A stretch of 64,000 nt of DNA from Mesaphorura yosii (taxonomy: Eukaryota; Arthropoda; Collembola; Poduromorpha; Tullbergiidae): positions 124,001 to 188,000 of the forward strand of contig WIXG01000109.1 in assembly GCA_009869945.1 (NCBI GenBank), read 5' to 3'. The notes under the pieces were generated by a model, which was not told the DNA's origin, did no database searches, and saw only the letters and a program-made list of their open reading frames with translations. This document shows positions 1-10,498 of this stretch, piece after piece. Position numbers and translations under genes: made by a program. Numbering within the stretch: position 1 is the first letter of the stretch; each line of letters opens with the position of its first letter.

Positions 1-208
1 GGTTTGATCAAACGTAAAGAGGAGAGAGAGACCAATTTCATTCGTGCAATAAGGACAATTAAGGAGTCAATTTTGTCTTTTTCGTTATTCATGGGTAAAG
101 GCTCTGTGCTTCGAATGAACTAAACACATGTGCTGTGGAAGTTAATGACCCAAGTTTAGATATGCAGCATGATTCTCCTTAGAAGTCCTCATCGCACGAA
201 TCCCACTG
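1..208. other. 3' flank of NAA20
   Basis: No coding signal is seen here. The stretch lies just past the NAA20 stop codon and is probably its 3' untranslated region running towards the window edge. Confidence 0.4.
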
Positions 209-1003
209 TCATTCAAGGTCTTCAGGGTGAACCGGATGGTCCAACGGAATGATTGATTTCTTATTCACGTCTGCCGTCAAAGCTTTCCTCATATCTAGAG
301 ACAGACAATAAGTGTGCATGCGTTAGTTAATCCTCCGCTATAATTGTTTGGCGCCCAATGAGAAAGAGATTTACCGTAGGCGTCTTCATCCGGGTTTCCA
401 GAATAGTAATTCAGGACAGTCCGGTAAACAATGTAGCCCAAGTTCTTGTACATAGTGATGGCAGTGGTGTTCGAAACCCTCACGAATAAATCGACGAAGT
501 AGCATTTCTTTCTGCAATCGTAAAGCAAAAAGAAATTAAGTTCGGAGCGATGGACACTTCAATTAATGTCTAACATGTGGAAATGGAACTGGATTCTAAA
601 CGATAGTAATCAATCGCTCGGCTCACACAACTCACATTTCAGAGATATCTTCAAGGTACTTCATTAGTTTGGCCGCAAGTTGTTCCCTTCGATAAGTTGG
701 AGCCACGCTGAGGCAAGTTACATGACCGTGCCAGTTTTCTCCTGCGCCCTCAGACTTTCCCATGACTGATAGGTGAAGACACAGGGGTTAAATCAGCATC
801 ACATGTTAAGAACACTTTGATTTAATGGACTTACTGTATCCTACAATTTCACCAGCAGGATTTTCGAGCTTCTGGAAGTATTCAGGCCATCGAGCTAAAT
901 AGCTCATGTAAAATGACATACCATACGTTTCAGTCAATGGATCAAAATTAACTTGGTTGAACCGCAGCAGATCCTCACACTTGAATTGTTTTAAACTAGT
1001 CAT
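209..1003 (-). CDS. NAA20: N-alpha-acetyltransferase 20 (NatB catalytic subunit)
   Basis: Four exons on the minus strand: 1003-835, 765-636, 511-375, 294-209 (173 aa; family about 178). NAA20 is the catalytic subunit of the cytosolic, ribosome-associated NatB complex. It works with NAA25 to acetylate N-termini starting Met-Asp, Met-Glu, Met-Asn or Met-Gln. The start MTSLKQFKCEDLLRFNQVNF, the block DPLTETYG, WHGHVTCLSVAP, FVDLFVRVSN and the tail PDEDAYDMRKAL...KKSIIPL match the family end to end. All four exons join in phase with GT-AG introns. One oddity: the acetyl-CoA loop, usually R-R-x-G-x-A, reads R-R-E-Q-L-A (near 730-700), so the conserved glycine is Gln. The assignment is secure; whether it is fully active is open. 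Confidence 0.93.
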
Positions 1004-1346
1004 CTTGAGCAGTAACTAATTACTGACAAAGTCGTACACAAACTTTCACCGTAAACGCATCGAAACAAACTAATGCACCGCTGCAGCATTCGAATTTCGC
1101 ACCTGATAGCTTTTCTCATTGTCTATCATCATCATGCAAGAGATGAAATAGAGAATCGAATCTGTAATCCAGTTTATTAATGCTGTTACAAATTAGGATA
1201 CAATGTGCCATACAATTAAAGCTGCCTGACAATTATTCATCACTCTTTCGAGACTTATTTAAAACTCCAACCAAATACAAAGCATATATGCATGAATGCG
1301 TTTGTCCATGACGGGCGGGCGTAGGTAAGTTTTCATAAGCATTTAT
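1004..1346. other. Intergenic stretch
   Basis: Between the NAA20 start and the stop of the next minus-strand gene. It must contain the NAA20 promoter and the 3' untranslated region of the neighbour. No further gene or motif is supported. Confidence 0.4.
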
Positions 1347-2229
1347 CTACTTTCTTGGCATCGAAGCCATTTCAGTGATGGTGGCTGTAACAAAATCTGC
1401 ACGATGGACTGTGGCCTTGGCCAGAGCGATTGTATTTCGGGTTCGAGCTCGAAAACCTGCTCAAACATTAGAAACAGCATAATCAAATCATTGAAATCAT
1501 AGCGCTTACATTCTATTGATAAAAGTATGTCATACTTTGCGTATTCCATGGCCCTCAGGTAAATTCCCTCCTGTGAATACGGTGAAAATGAATTCGGGCT
1601 TGAGCACGACGATGGCGAGTACAAGGCCGGCGAAAGGTACGAGGACGAGCTCGCGGATTTTGACAGCCCAGTGGAGTCTTCATTGCGCCTGCGTCTTTCC
1701 AGGTTCCCATATTTGTTGTATTTTAAGAATCTTGACCTCACAGGCAATGGCAGGTACTGGTACCGATATTCCTCAGGCTGTGAATCTTTCGCCGCCGCCG
1801 CCAAACGTTCTGCTCTTCGAACGGTAGACTATACACGGAAATTGGCATTAGACTATCGACAATTGTAGAATGATATCGTTTGCCAGATGGGTCGTGCTCC
1901 AACCAAGCCGAAGGATTCGTCTTTTACCCGATAAATCTGCAAGATATCATTCTTCTTTTGACGCAGTTCCTCCAGCGCGGCCATAAGCTCCTCATTTCCT
2001 TTGCGCAGTAGCTGGTTTTCTTCAACTACAGCATCAATTTGTCTTTGCAACTCTTCCTTCATACTGTACGATAGCATAGTTAATTATTAAAGTAGAATCA
2101 ACATAAGCAAATGTCAAATCTGCAGTTGCATGCTATTTTTTGCTACATGCGTGCGTACTTGTAATAATTATCTTGCTCCTCTTGGGACAGCCCAAGCTCT
2201 TCAGCGTAGTCCTCATAATCGAAATCCAT
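1347..2229 (-). CDS. Unrecognised coiled-coil protein, 211 aa
   Basis: Four exons: 2229-2159, 2063-1928, 1828-1510, 1456-1347, giving 211 aa with all phases consistent. I do not recognise the family. The N-terminus is acidic (MDFDYEDYAEELGLSQEEQD). It is followed by a charged heptad-like helix from about residue 24 to 75 (MKEELQRQIDAVVEENQLLR and on), typical of a short parallel coiled coil. Next come a basic patch (R-R-R-R near residue 125), a Ser/Pro/Tyr-rich linker and a C-terminal helical segment (RAMEYAKYDILLSIECFRAR). The last intron is only 53 bp. There is no signal peptide or membrane segment, so a cytosolic or nuclear scaffold or adaptor is the most one can infer. Confidence 0.72.
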
Positions 2230-2744
2230 AATAAGGTTTCAGCTGTATTAACTTCACAAGAACAAAAAGCACAGATTAATTGTGTTTAAGACTTCTCTTT
2301 TACAAATTACAAATGTACACAGCACAGGTACAAAGTACAAACAGATTAAAATGGTCTCCAGTACGAAATCTCTTAAAGAAGAAAAGGAAGACAGATGCGA
2401 ATTGTGACTATTGCGAATAAGCAACATCAGCATGTGATCATGTACGGACTAAAAATAGACATGATGTGCCAGAAATCAGCTTCACTGGCTGGCGGAGGAG
2501 ACGAAGACGCCAAGTCACTTGATCGGTTTAGTTCAGTTTTCTTTGTGCTCGAAGGATCAAAGTTGATTTATATGGGCTTATAGACCGCAGCAGATTAAAA
2601 TTAAAACCGCATTGTTATTTATTCCGGCCCTTGCTAAAGTTAACATGAACAATGAATTGAATTGCTGTTTAAATTGGCAAAACTTCTTATAAATACTATG
2701 AAGCCCAGCACCAATGCAAGAGCTGGATCGGCCACATCGCGTAT
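2230..2744. other. Intergenic stretch between coiled-coil gene and protease A
   Basis: It holds the 5' flank of the coiled-coil gene and the 3' end of the CUB-protease gene (both minus strand). No open frame here shows family similarity. Confidence 0.4.
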
Positions 2745-4895
2745 TCACCCCGACTTGCGTCTCAATTGTTTGCCTGTGATTTGGGCGATGTAGTCCACAT
2801 ATGCGCTGATTCGTGTCGTCCCGATTGGGAGGCTCTGCTCGCAGGTCGTAGATCCGAATGAAACAATGCCGATTTGCAAGAAGTAAGGTCCTTGTGGGCC
2901 ATTTTGCTTGATCATTATCGGGCCTCCAGAGTCACCCTTCACGATGACATAACCGTGAAATCATCAAACCTGTTGAATACAAGTTGTGTTTCTGGCCCAA
3001 TTTCAAATACCTTGCACGGCGACTGCTTCTTGAAGGGATTGACGCACATGATATTGCCGGTCACGATGGAACGGAAGAGGACCCGGCATTCATTGTTGGG
3101 AATGACCATCACGTCGGCTTCCTTCAGGATGGGATTGATTGCAACAGAATCTACGATAAGAGAAGCATAAGAAGTAAGTAGGCGTGGCTGGATACGGGAG
3201 TAAAAGTCCACGGCACGAGAAATTACCGTCGTCCACTTTGCCCCATCCGGTGACGCGAACTTCTTCGCCCGTGTACATCTTGGAAAGGTAGTAGCGGTTT
3301 GGCAGGCAAATCGGTTTAATTTGGTCTGAGGAGGCAACACAAATTGCGAAATTGAATGAAGCTTGAGAAGAATGTACGCTTAATGTTAGAAGACATTGAG
3401 ATTCGGGCATTTACCGTTGAATACAACTTTTTCGGGCAGCCTGATGATACTGATATCATTCGCCACGGTGAACTCATTGTACTCTGGATGCTGGAAGATG
3501 TTAGCTCGCATTACCGTGAAGACTTGGCGATCATCATTCTGCTGATCGCGTCTGGTGGGCTTGAGGTTGTAGGAGCCCAGCAGCACTGTGACTGTGTTGG
3601 CCCTACATTGGCGGTTGGCAGTTAAAATGACTGGTTTCAAGTCCCACTTAGAAAAAATTGTCTCAACCACACTGAAATTCTTTACCTGTTTGTACAATGC
3701 GCAGCTGTCAGTACGTGCTGCTCGTCAATGAGGGTTCCGGCGCAGAAATGCTTGCGATCGACAAGGAGGGCTGCCATCCAAGGGTAAGAATTAGGATCTG
3801 CCACCGTCCCATTGAAGATGTGCTGCTCAGGTTCAATCTTGGAGACGTGGGGTGTGTCGATTGGGTTCAAAGGCACGGGGGGCTCGGTAGGTTCGGGCGT
3901 TGGAAGCGGTCCCGGCTGCCCACAAACACCTGCAAGACTTGGCGTGTCGAATTTCTGTCGGCTGCTGGTCAGTTACTTATTTACTTACCGTCATACACAG
4001 AACCCTCGAGCAAACGAGTGAATACTTCATTCTCGTCGCTGATAACGATGTACTGCGCCTTGAAGCCTCGGTAGTTGAACAAGGCTGATGAGCGGAAACG
4101 AACTCCAAGAATATTCTTCTCAGAAGTGATAACCATCGGCGTGCGTCCGTTCGCGTCGCCAGCCAATCTGTGGAGGAAAGATTCTCCAGAATTTTTGCTC
4201 GTCAGGCTTCATTCTAAAGGAAGTCACCTGTCGACCCGTGTGAAGTCTCCGTCTCGGGCGATCATGAGGTAATCGTAGTAGGTGACAAAATACCCTTGTG
4301 TGTACACGTCAAATAATACCAACTGAATCTGACTCTTGGGCGGACTCTGCATTTAAGAAGAGAAAGGTGAAACCTCGTTCTGGATGTACGTGGCGTAGCC
4401 GGTAATTGGCGAGCATGCGAACCTCAAGAATCCATTCACAGGCCAGATTAGAGTCATAATTTCTAGGGTAGTATGGAGACTGAATGGTGCCGGTGTCACC
4501 AAGCCTTAATTTACGAACCTCGCTGCAAGCTGGACGCAATATGGATTGATGGAGGTAAGATGAGATGAATAACAAACACAGACGTGGAAGTTCTTACCGG
4601 CTTGGGTCGGGAAGGCGCCTGTGTACTCTTCATTCTGAACATAATTTCCAGACTCAACTTCTGGAGCCCAGGTGTGTGGAGTAGGGGTTCGAAACTGCAA
4701 ATGTGTCGGGGTGGCTTGCAAGAAAAGATCAATCAAATTCGAACTGACCCGATCCCCCTAAGGAATAGAGCAAAAACTATAGAACAATAGAACTGTTTTG
4801 TTCTTCGAGGAGTGACTGGATCCGACAAAGTGAAAAATTCTTACAACGGTCACTGCAAACCCGAAAGACAATAGAAGCCAAATTCTTGGACCCAT
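2745..4895 (-). CDS. CUB-domain serine protease A (S1 family, chymotrypsin-like pocket)
   Basis: Ten exons: 4895-4845, 4757-4598, 4529-4423, 4346-4228, 4167-3989, 3929-3686, 3602-3415, 3325-3227, 3150-3011, 2936-2745; 492 aa. A signal peptide (MGPRIWLLLSFGFAVTV) is followed by a short linker and a CUB domain (about 72-200; Cys72, SPYYPRNY, CEWILE, YYDYLMIARDG). A Pro-rich hinge and an S1 peptidase domain (from about 243) follow. The triad is complete: His283 (TAAHC), Asp336 (ANDISIIRL), Ser432 (GDSGGP). The residue at the S1-pocket 189 position is Ser426 rather than Asp, suggesting chymotrypsin-like preference. The predicted mature start is IFNG, preceded by His, so there is no Arg/Lys activation site. 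It is a secreted zymogen of unknown substrate. Its paralogue lies at 10499-12782. Confidence 0.92.
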
Positions 4896-5307
4896 TTTCG
4901 GCAGTGACCTCCCAACTAACTCCGTTCAGACAAGACTAAAGCCTGATGTGCTCAAAGTCTGTAAACTACCGAGGATTATTGCGATGAGTCCATTAACTGC
5001 AGATGCCCATTAGTTAATTAATTATCGGAGCTGTACTAATTAAGCATCTCAGCATCCGAAGAACGAGCGCAGGAGGATGAGAAAGTTGAACGACACCATT
5101 ATCCATTATGAAGATGGTCGATTAACGGAGAGGCAACTTCGAATTGCGAATTTATTATGAAACATCTGCACTGCTCTCATTGCAGATTGATTGATACGCA
5201 AGCGTCTAACACGGGTTTGCCTTCAAGCAGTGCAAATCATACACAAAAACGTACTGGACGTACACCGAGCTGGTTTATAGTACCGAAAATAGAAGTGATG
5301 GCTTTAT
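4896..5307. other. Intergenic stretch
   Basis: 5' flank of CUB-protease A and 3' flank of the ZNRF gene, both minus strand. No TATA box was evident at the expected distance from the protease start. Nothing else is supported. Confidence 0.4.
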
Positions 5308-6621
5308 TCAGTCTGGATGCTTCGGACAAACTCGATTTACTTGAAACCAAGCGTCTAAACATGACTTGTGGTATATACACAGGCAGGGCAGGCGTGCGAT
5401 TTTTTCTCCAGGACAAAGATCTTCAAGGCAGATAGCACACTCTTCAGGGGCAGACGCTTCAGAAGCTTCTGGCATCACATCCTCTGCAAGTTGCAAATAG
5501 ACAGTCAAAATAGCACGCCCATTTCTTCAGGTGTTGGCATTCTAGGAAATTTGTATGATACTCACCGTTATACACTAGTCTTGGCCTTGTTAAACACATC
5601 ACAAGATGAATTTCTATCTCTGATTCGGGATAGATTTCTGAAACAAAGAACAGAATTAATGATCAATGGTCCAAACAAAGCTTTGGTGGATGGACAAAAA
5701 CTGGCTAAAGAGAATCATTCGGTGTTATGCGTCATAGAAAATTGCCGAGTCACACACAATAGCGTAAGGAAGCTAGATTCCTATGGGAAGGTACACGTCA
5801 AGGAGAAAGATATCAAGAAGTTTCCGAAGTAACTATTATAAATCCTTTGATAATATAAAGTTGTTGTTAAAATACTGTACTCAAACCATTCATTTTTCCA
5901 TTGTCTGTTCGGAAAACAAGTCTTGCTACTGATTATACAATACTATACTCACCTCTACTACATATTGGACATTTTATCTGCGACCTGGAGTACAACCGCC
6001 ATTCTGCGGAAGTTCCCACAACCGAAATGGAGCGTTGCGTGCGTGCGACTAGACTAGAACCAGAAGTGGAGGGGAGGTGACCTGCAAAAACAACATTAAA
6101 AGGGTTAATCAAAAGCTAATTAAAATTCAGTTTACAATCTACATCTTTCAGGCACGTAAAAAAGACACATTGGGTCACGGGTCAGATGCATTTCAAGTTA
6201 CATGACAGGTAACCCCTCCCAATAAATGGTCGCACGTATTTAAAGGTCATGGGTCATGTTAATATCAGCTGTCATGCTAATTTTACTTTACTTCCGGGTC
6301 AAAATTGACACTTTACCGGAACAGTGGAATAAATCGGCAGTCTCGTCTAAGGCGTGACGTGTTTAATACACAAAATTTTCTAAATTGGGGGTGGGCGTCG
6401 AAGCCAATTCCAATTTTATCGCATGACCTTGACCTACATTACTGTTTGCATCTAATTTTCATGTGTCTCAAAATTGCGACGTAAATAAATGCAGCATTGC
6501 GTAGCACCTTGATTTCCATCGTGTACTTACCAGCTGCCTGTTCATGTGATCCAACAGTCTCTGAAAATGTTCTTGGCCTTGTGGTGGTCTCCACACGATC
6601 ACTGCTCACCTTGGAGCCCAT
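5308..6621 (-). CDS. ZNRF2: ZNRF1/2-type E3 ubiquitin ligase
   Basis: Four exons: 6621-6531, 6081-5953, 5637-5566, 5483-5308; 155 aa. ZNRF proteins are membrane-associated RING E3 ligases of endosomes, lysosomes and synaptic vesicles. The start MGSKVSS is an N-myristoylation signal. A zinc-finger block (IKCPIC...EIHLVMCLTRPRL) precedes the C-terminal RING (CAICLEDL, ARLPCLCIYHKSCLDAWF, CPKHPD), which matches ZNRF1 and ZNRF2 closely. The protein is shorter than the vertebrate ones (about 230 aa) because the disordered N-terminal part is reduced. The first intron (6082-6530) carries a cluster of nuclear-receptor half-sites. The choice between ZNRF1 and ZNRF2 is not resolvable; the symbol marks the family. 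Confidence 0.88.
6172..6184 (+). promoter_or_regulatory. DR1 nuclear-receptor element (GGGTCA n GGGTCA)
   Basis: Two perfect GGGTCA half-sites in direct repeat with one-base spacing, the arrangement bound by HNF4, RXR/USP and COUP-type receptors. It lies in the first intron of the ZNRF gene, close to its first exon. Function is inferred from sequence only. Confidence 0.5.
6244..6256 (+). promoter_or_regulatory. DR1 nuclear-receptor element (AGGTCA n GGGTCA)
   Basis: A second one-base-spaced direct repeat of RGGTCA half-sites, 60 bp from the first. A further single GGGTCA lies at 6296-6301. Confidence 0.5.
6424..6435 (-). promoter_or_regulatory. DR0 half-site pair / FTZ-F1- or ERR-like site
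   Basis: On the minus strand this reads AGGTCAAGGTCA. It is a zero-spaced direct repeat that also contains TCAAGGTCA, the extended monomer site used by FTZ-F1 and ERR receptors. It lies about 95 bp downstream of ZNRF exon 1. Confidence 0.45.
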
Positions 6622-7342
6622 TTAACTGAGTTGTCTACAATAATGACTTTCAATTTTTGGTTTCACAACTTCAAGTGGAATCCTTTTAGTTTATCCCGCT
6701 TGCGGCGGCGTACACGCCTGAAATGCACAAAATAAATCGATAAAGCTCAGCGCTGCAATCAAATGAATAGTAAAATACCAACAGCTTATAACACATGTAC
6801 TAAACTGACTGAACAGACTTATGAAAAGAGTGGAGAAATTGAATACACAAGGAAAAACGTGAAGAATGAAGAGATTGGGAGGTTATTACAGAAAAGTGAA
6901 AGCTGGTATGAATTCCGATACAGATTTTAGGAAGTACACACGGAAATTGTGATACGGAGACGCGATTGGCCTCGCTTGCAGTGATTAATTTGCAAGCACA
7001 AAATCTCCAGCCTTGAGTAATTGGAACCAACCGTCAATTTAGAACCAGCCGCGTCGACCTCGTTAGAATTTTGACTGAATTACCTCCAAAACGCCGATTG
7101 AGTTATTCAGCCCTCGCCATTAAAGATTAAACAGAAAGGAAGTGTCTGAAAGTGGCTTCACGTAACGCGAGCCATTACTTGTGAAGGCCGTGGGTACTTC
7201 GCTAAAATTATTGCCTTCATCGCTACGCCGTTGCTGGAAGTATTGCTGATACAACACTCCAGTCTCAGTTACGCCGGTGTTCTGTGTGCAAATGATTCTC
7301 CAGGGAGACAGGCAGAAGAACCGGTACCGCCTGATATCTTAA
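6622..7342. promoter_or_regulatory. Bidirectional promoter interval, ZNRF (-) and PIP5K (+)
   Basis: The two genes diverge from this 720-bp interval, so both promoters and 5' untranslated regions should lie here. No coding exon or clear TATA box was identified. Confidence 0.4.
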
Positions 7343-9214
7343 ATGGCCGACGAAGATGCGAATAAGAATCCGAAAGAAGCCATGGCACGTCCTCCTCCCC
7401 TCGATGTAAGTTATAAAACAGATCCACCCAAGAAATGAAATGACAGCTAAGTTTAATGAAGCTCTTTTAATGTTGTCAGCTACAAGTAGCTGCAGCTACA
7501 AATAACAGACGAGATGGGACCGGAAATGGTCCACCACCACCAGAAACGCCCATGCCGGGTCCATCGAGTGCGGGCACGGGGGTGGGTGTGTCTGTTGGGC
7601 GAAGTAACTCGGAGCGCGAGAGGAGGCTTGGGCACCGGAGAGTCACTGAAGGAGGAGGTGTCACGTACAAGAAGATTCAGACGTCACAAATTATGCTGTC
7701 CATTCAGTTGGGGATGCGTCAAGCCATTGGATCACTGGCGAACAAGCCCGAACGAGACGTACTTATGCATGATTTCCTGACGGTTGAGCAAGCTTACTTT
7801 CCATCCAGTGGATCCAAAGTGACGCCTGCACATCAATTCGCGGACTTCCATTTCAAGACTTACGCTCCGATTGCTTTCCGCTACTTCCGGTACTTATTTG
7901 GTATTCAGCCAATCGACTTTCTCCTTTCTCTTTGTGATACTCCAATGCGGGAGCTCAGCAATCCAGGAGCGAGTGGAAGTATATTTTATGTGACTGGAGA
8001 TGACAAATTCATAATCAAGACTGTTCAACTTAAAGAATGTGACTTCCTACAAAAGCTACTTCCAGGATATTACTTGTAAGTCAAGCAATTCAAAATCTTT
8101 ATTAAAAAATCTTGAACCTTGAATCCTGCCTCATAAAACTCCATCTCTTATTTCCAGGAACCTCAACCAAAATCCAAAAACTTTGCTGCCAAAATTTTTC
8201 GCCTTATTTTGTTACCAGTGTAGTGGGAAAAACATTCGACTAGTTGTAATGAACAACTTACTACCGTCTTCAGTTGAAATGCACCAAAAGTACGACCTGA
8301 AGGGATCAACTTACAAACGCAAAGCGTCCAAGCAAGAGCTACAGAAAGCATATCCTACACTTAAAGATTTAGACTTCTCGACACTTCACCCCGACGGAAT
8401 ATATTTAGAACCAGAGACGTGTGCGGCAATTGTGAAGACAATGCAACGCGATTGTCGTGTACTGGAATCTTTTGAGATTATGGATTACTCTCTGCTGGTC
8501 GGAATTCACAATTTGGATGCTGCACAGAAGCAGTGGGAGGAGAGGCGAATGAGGTTTGCTGACAGCGACGATGAAGATGAGGTCGCTGAGCTTAATCAGG
8601 TACAGCGGAGAATCAACTGGTCCGAAGTTGGTGTCAGCTCCACGCCAGGAGCAGTGCCCTACGCTCGGCAAGAAAGTGAATTTGTTGATGGCGAAGATGA
8701 AATTCCAAGCGGTGGAGTGCCGGCCAGAAATGCAAAAGGAGAACGACTTTTACTGTACATTGGAATCATTGATATTCTTCAAAGTTACAGATTCACGAAA
8801 ATGTTGGAGCACACGTTCAAAGCTATGATTCATGATGGCGATACTGTATCCGTCCACAGACCCGACTTTTATGCAGAACGGTTTATAAATTTCATGACGA
8901 AGAAAGTTTTCAAACCAAAGGCACTTCCGCCAAGTAAGTTTACTAAGCAATTTCCTAGCTTATGTCGAGCTATGGACCTTATAAATGAGATCTGCCCTAA
9001 TTACAGCACAAAGACAAATTCCTGCGCGGAGGAGGTTTGGAGCCAGAGGACGCTTGTCTTACGAACAATCTGAGGAGTACGAGGAAACGAACGGTAATGA
9101 TAACACCATCTCTTCATTCACTCGTAACGACTTACCAAGAACCTTTAACTTTTAACCGAAATAATTTTAATTGCAGGTGGCCACACGACTCTTGTGAGAC
9201 ATACAAGAGTGTAA
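7343..9214 (+). CDS. PIP5K1: Type I phosphatidylinositol 4-phosphate 5-kinase
   Basis: Five exons: 7343-7405, 7480-8075, 8158-8933, 9007-9093, 9177-9214; 519 aa. The enzyme phosphorylates PI(4)P to PI(4,5)P2 at the plasma membrane, feeding PLC signalling, endocytosis and actin control. After a disordered Gly/Pro-rich N-terminus, the kinase core starts at [11 protein letters not shown]. Type I hallmarks follow: [20 protein letters not shown]-like block, [50 protein letters not shown] and [19 protein letters not shown]. The activation segment ([11 protein letters not shown]...LEHTFKA...[11 protein letters not shown]) carries the Glu of PI(4)P-specific type I kinases. An apparent read-through tail at 8934-9006 is an intron. 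The long 3' untranslated region extends to a polyadenylation signal near 10362. Confidence 0.93.
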
Positions 9215-10367
9215 ACCATTCCGCTCATTCTTCATTCCACCATTTCATTTCATGTGCTGGTTCGTGGCGATGGTCATTCACTTTTAAGATGGAGTATGCA
9301 ATCTTCAAGTATTGTCAACGAGAACTATCGTCTCGATAGCGCTTGGGACTCGGCATTACTTCAGAACTTCCATCTCCATCGTAAAAGGTGGTGTGTCTGT
9401 GTAATGATCTTTTGGAAAACGATATCAAGAACCTGGATCACCTGAAGCTATACAGCAGAAAGAAATCGAACATTGAGTTCCATTACTGCATTCATTACTC
9501 AAGCCTTGGGACTATGAACATTCAGAAACCGAGTGAAGTGACTGTGAACATGAACGACTTACAATATAACCCCATTTTCAGCGAGAAGGCAAGCACTTCC
9601 AAGATGACAGTTTCCGGCAAGGTCGCAGAAAGAAGAACTTGAAACTTTCATGAAAGTGAAAGCAGACTCCACTTTAGAGACAATGACTAAACATTAAAGA
9701 TTTAAGAAATGTTTGAATCTCAACTATCAACATTGTAGCTAGGAACGGAACTTCTAACGGAAAATATAAAAGTTACTTCAAGTGAAAAGAAGAGTGCCTT
9801 TTTAAAAACTACATAGCAAATTGTTTGCGAGATTACTCAACATTATCATATTATCATATCTTCAACCCTTCGCCTTAATATACAGTTTTTAACAAATTGA
9901 CTTGCAACCTCGTGACTCGTGACAAAGTTAATTTTATAGATTTTATCGACGTGCATTTTTAATCAACCGAGACTTCGACGATACTTCTCGCATCCTTTTA
10001 GTTTGTCGATCATAACTGCCTGACAAATGTCTGTAGATTTGTAGATCTGAGTTAGGATCTGTACTTTAGCTGCCACAGATATTTATTTTTTAAGCCTGCA
10101 GCAGAGTAGTAGAAGCCTGCCTGTTAGTCGTCGGACAATCAAGCTTTCATTACATTTCTTACCCTGCCTACGCGAAGTATTGTGTTTGCGACATGACATT
10201 AACATTTTACTGATTTTACTTAGTAAGCAGATTACTGATTACTGTTAATAAGAAACTGTGATTACAATGACAATATCCACAAACTCTTGTACTTGTACAC
10301 ATTAATGTAGGCAGTAAGCATTCTCCTACGATTGTAGTTTTAGGTCGAGGCCGGTGAGTCGAATAAA
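9215..10367 (+). other. PIP5K 3' untranslated region with polyadenylation signal
   Basis: No supported coding sequence follows the PIP5K stop. An AATAAA hexamer at 10362-10367 is the best candidate for the transcript end, giving a 3' untranslated region of about 1.15 kb. Small open frames inside it have no recognisable similarity. Confidence 0.5.
10362..10367 (+). terminator. Polyadenylation signal, PIP5K
   Basis: AATAAA followed by a T-rich stretch, positioned before the start of the opposing protease B 3' region. Confidence 0.5.
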
Positions 10368-10498
10368 TTTTTATTCTAATCCACGAGTTCGTATTGAGAA
10401 GAAACGTTTCGTTCCTTGGATGAATTGTGTTGCATTGTGAAATCTGACGATTTTTATTGCTTTTATTTATTATATTTTATTTATACATAACGAATCTT

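Noticed and set aside
5368-5832. A 154-codon plus-strand open frame
   Set aside because: It is antisense to ZNRF exons 3 and 4, which match a known family with correct splice sites; this frame has no family signature.
8934-9073. Read-through C-terminus of PIP5K ending in VLRTI
   Set aside because: A consensus donor at 8934 and acceptor before 9007 splice to an Arg-rich tail in phase; the read-through is intron sequence.
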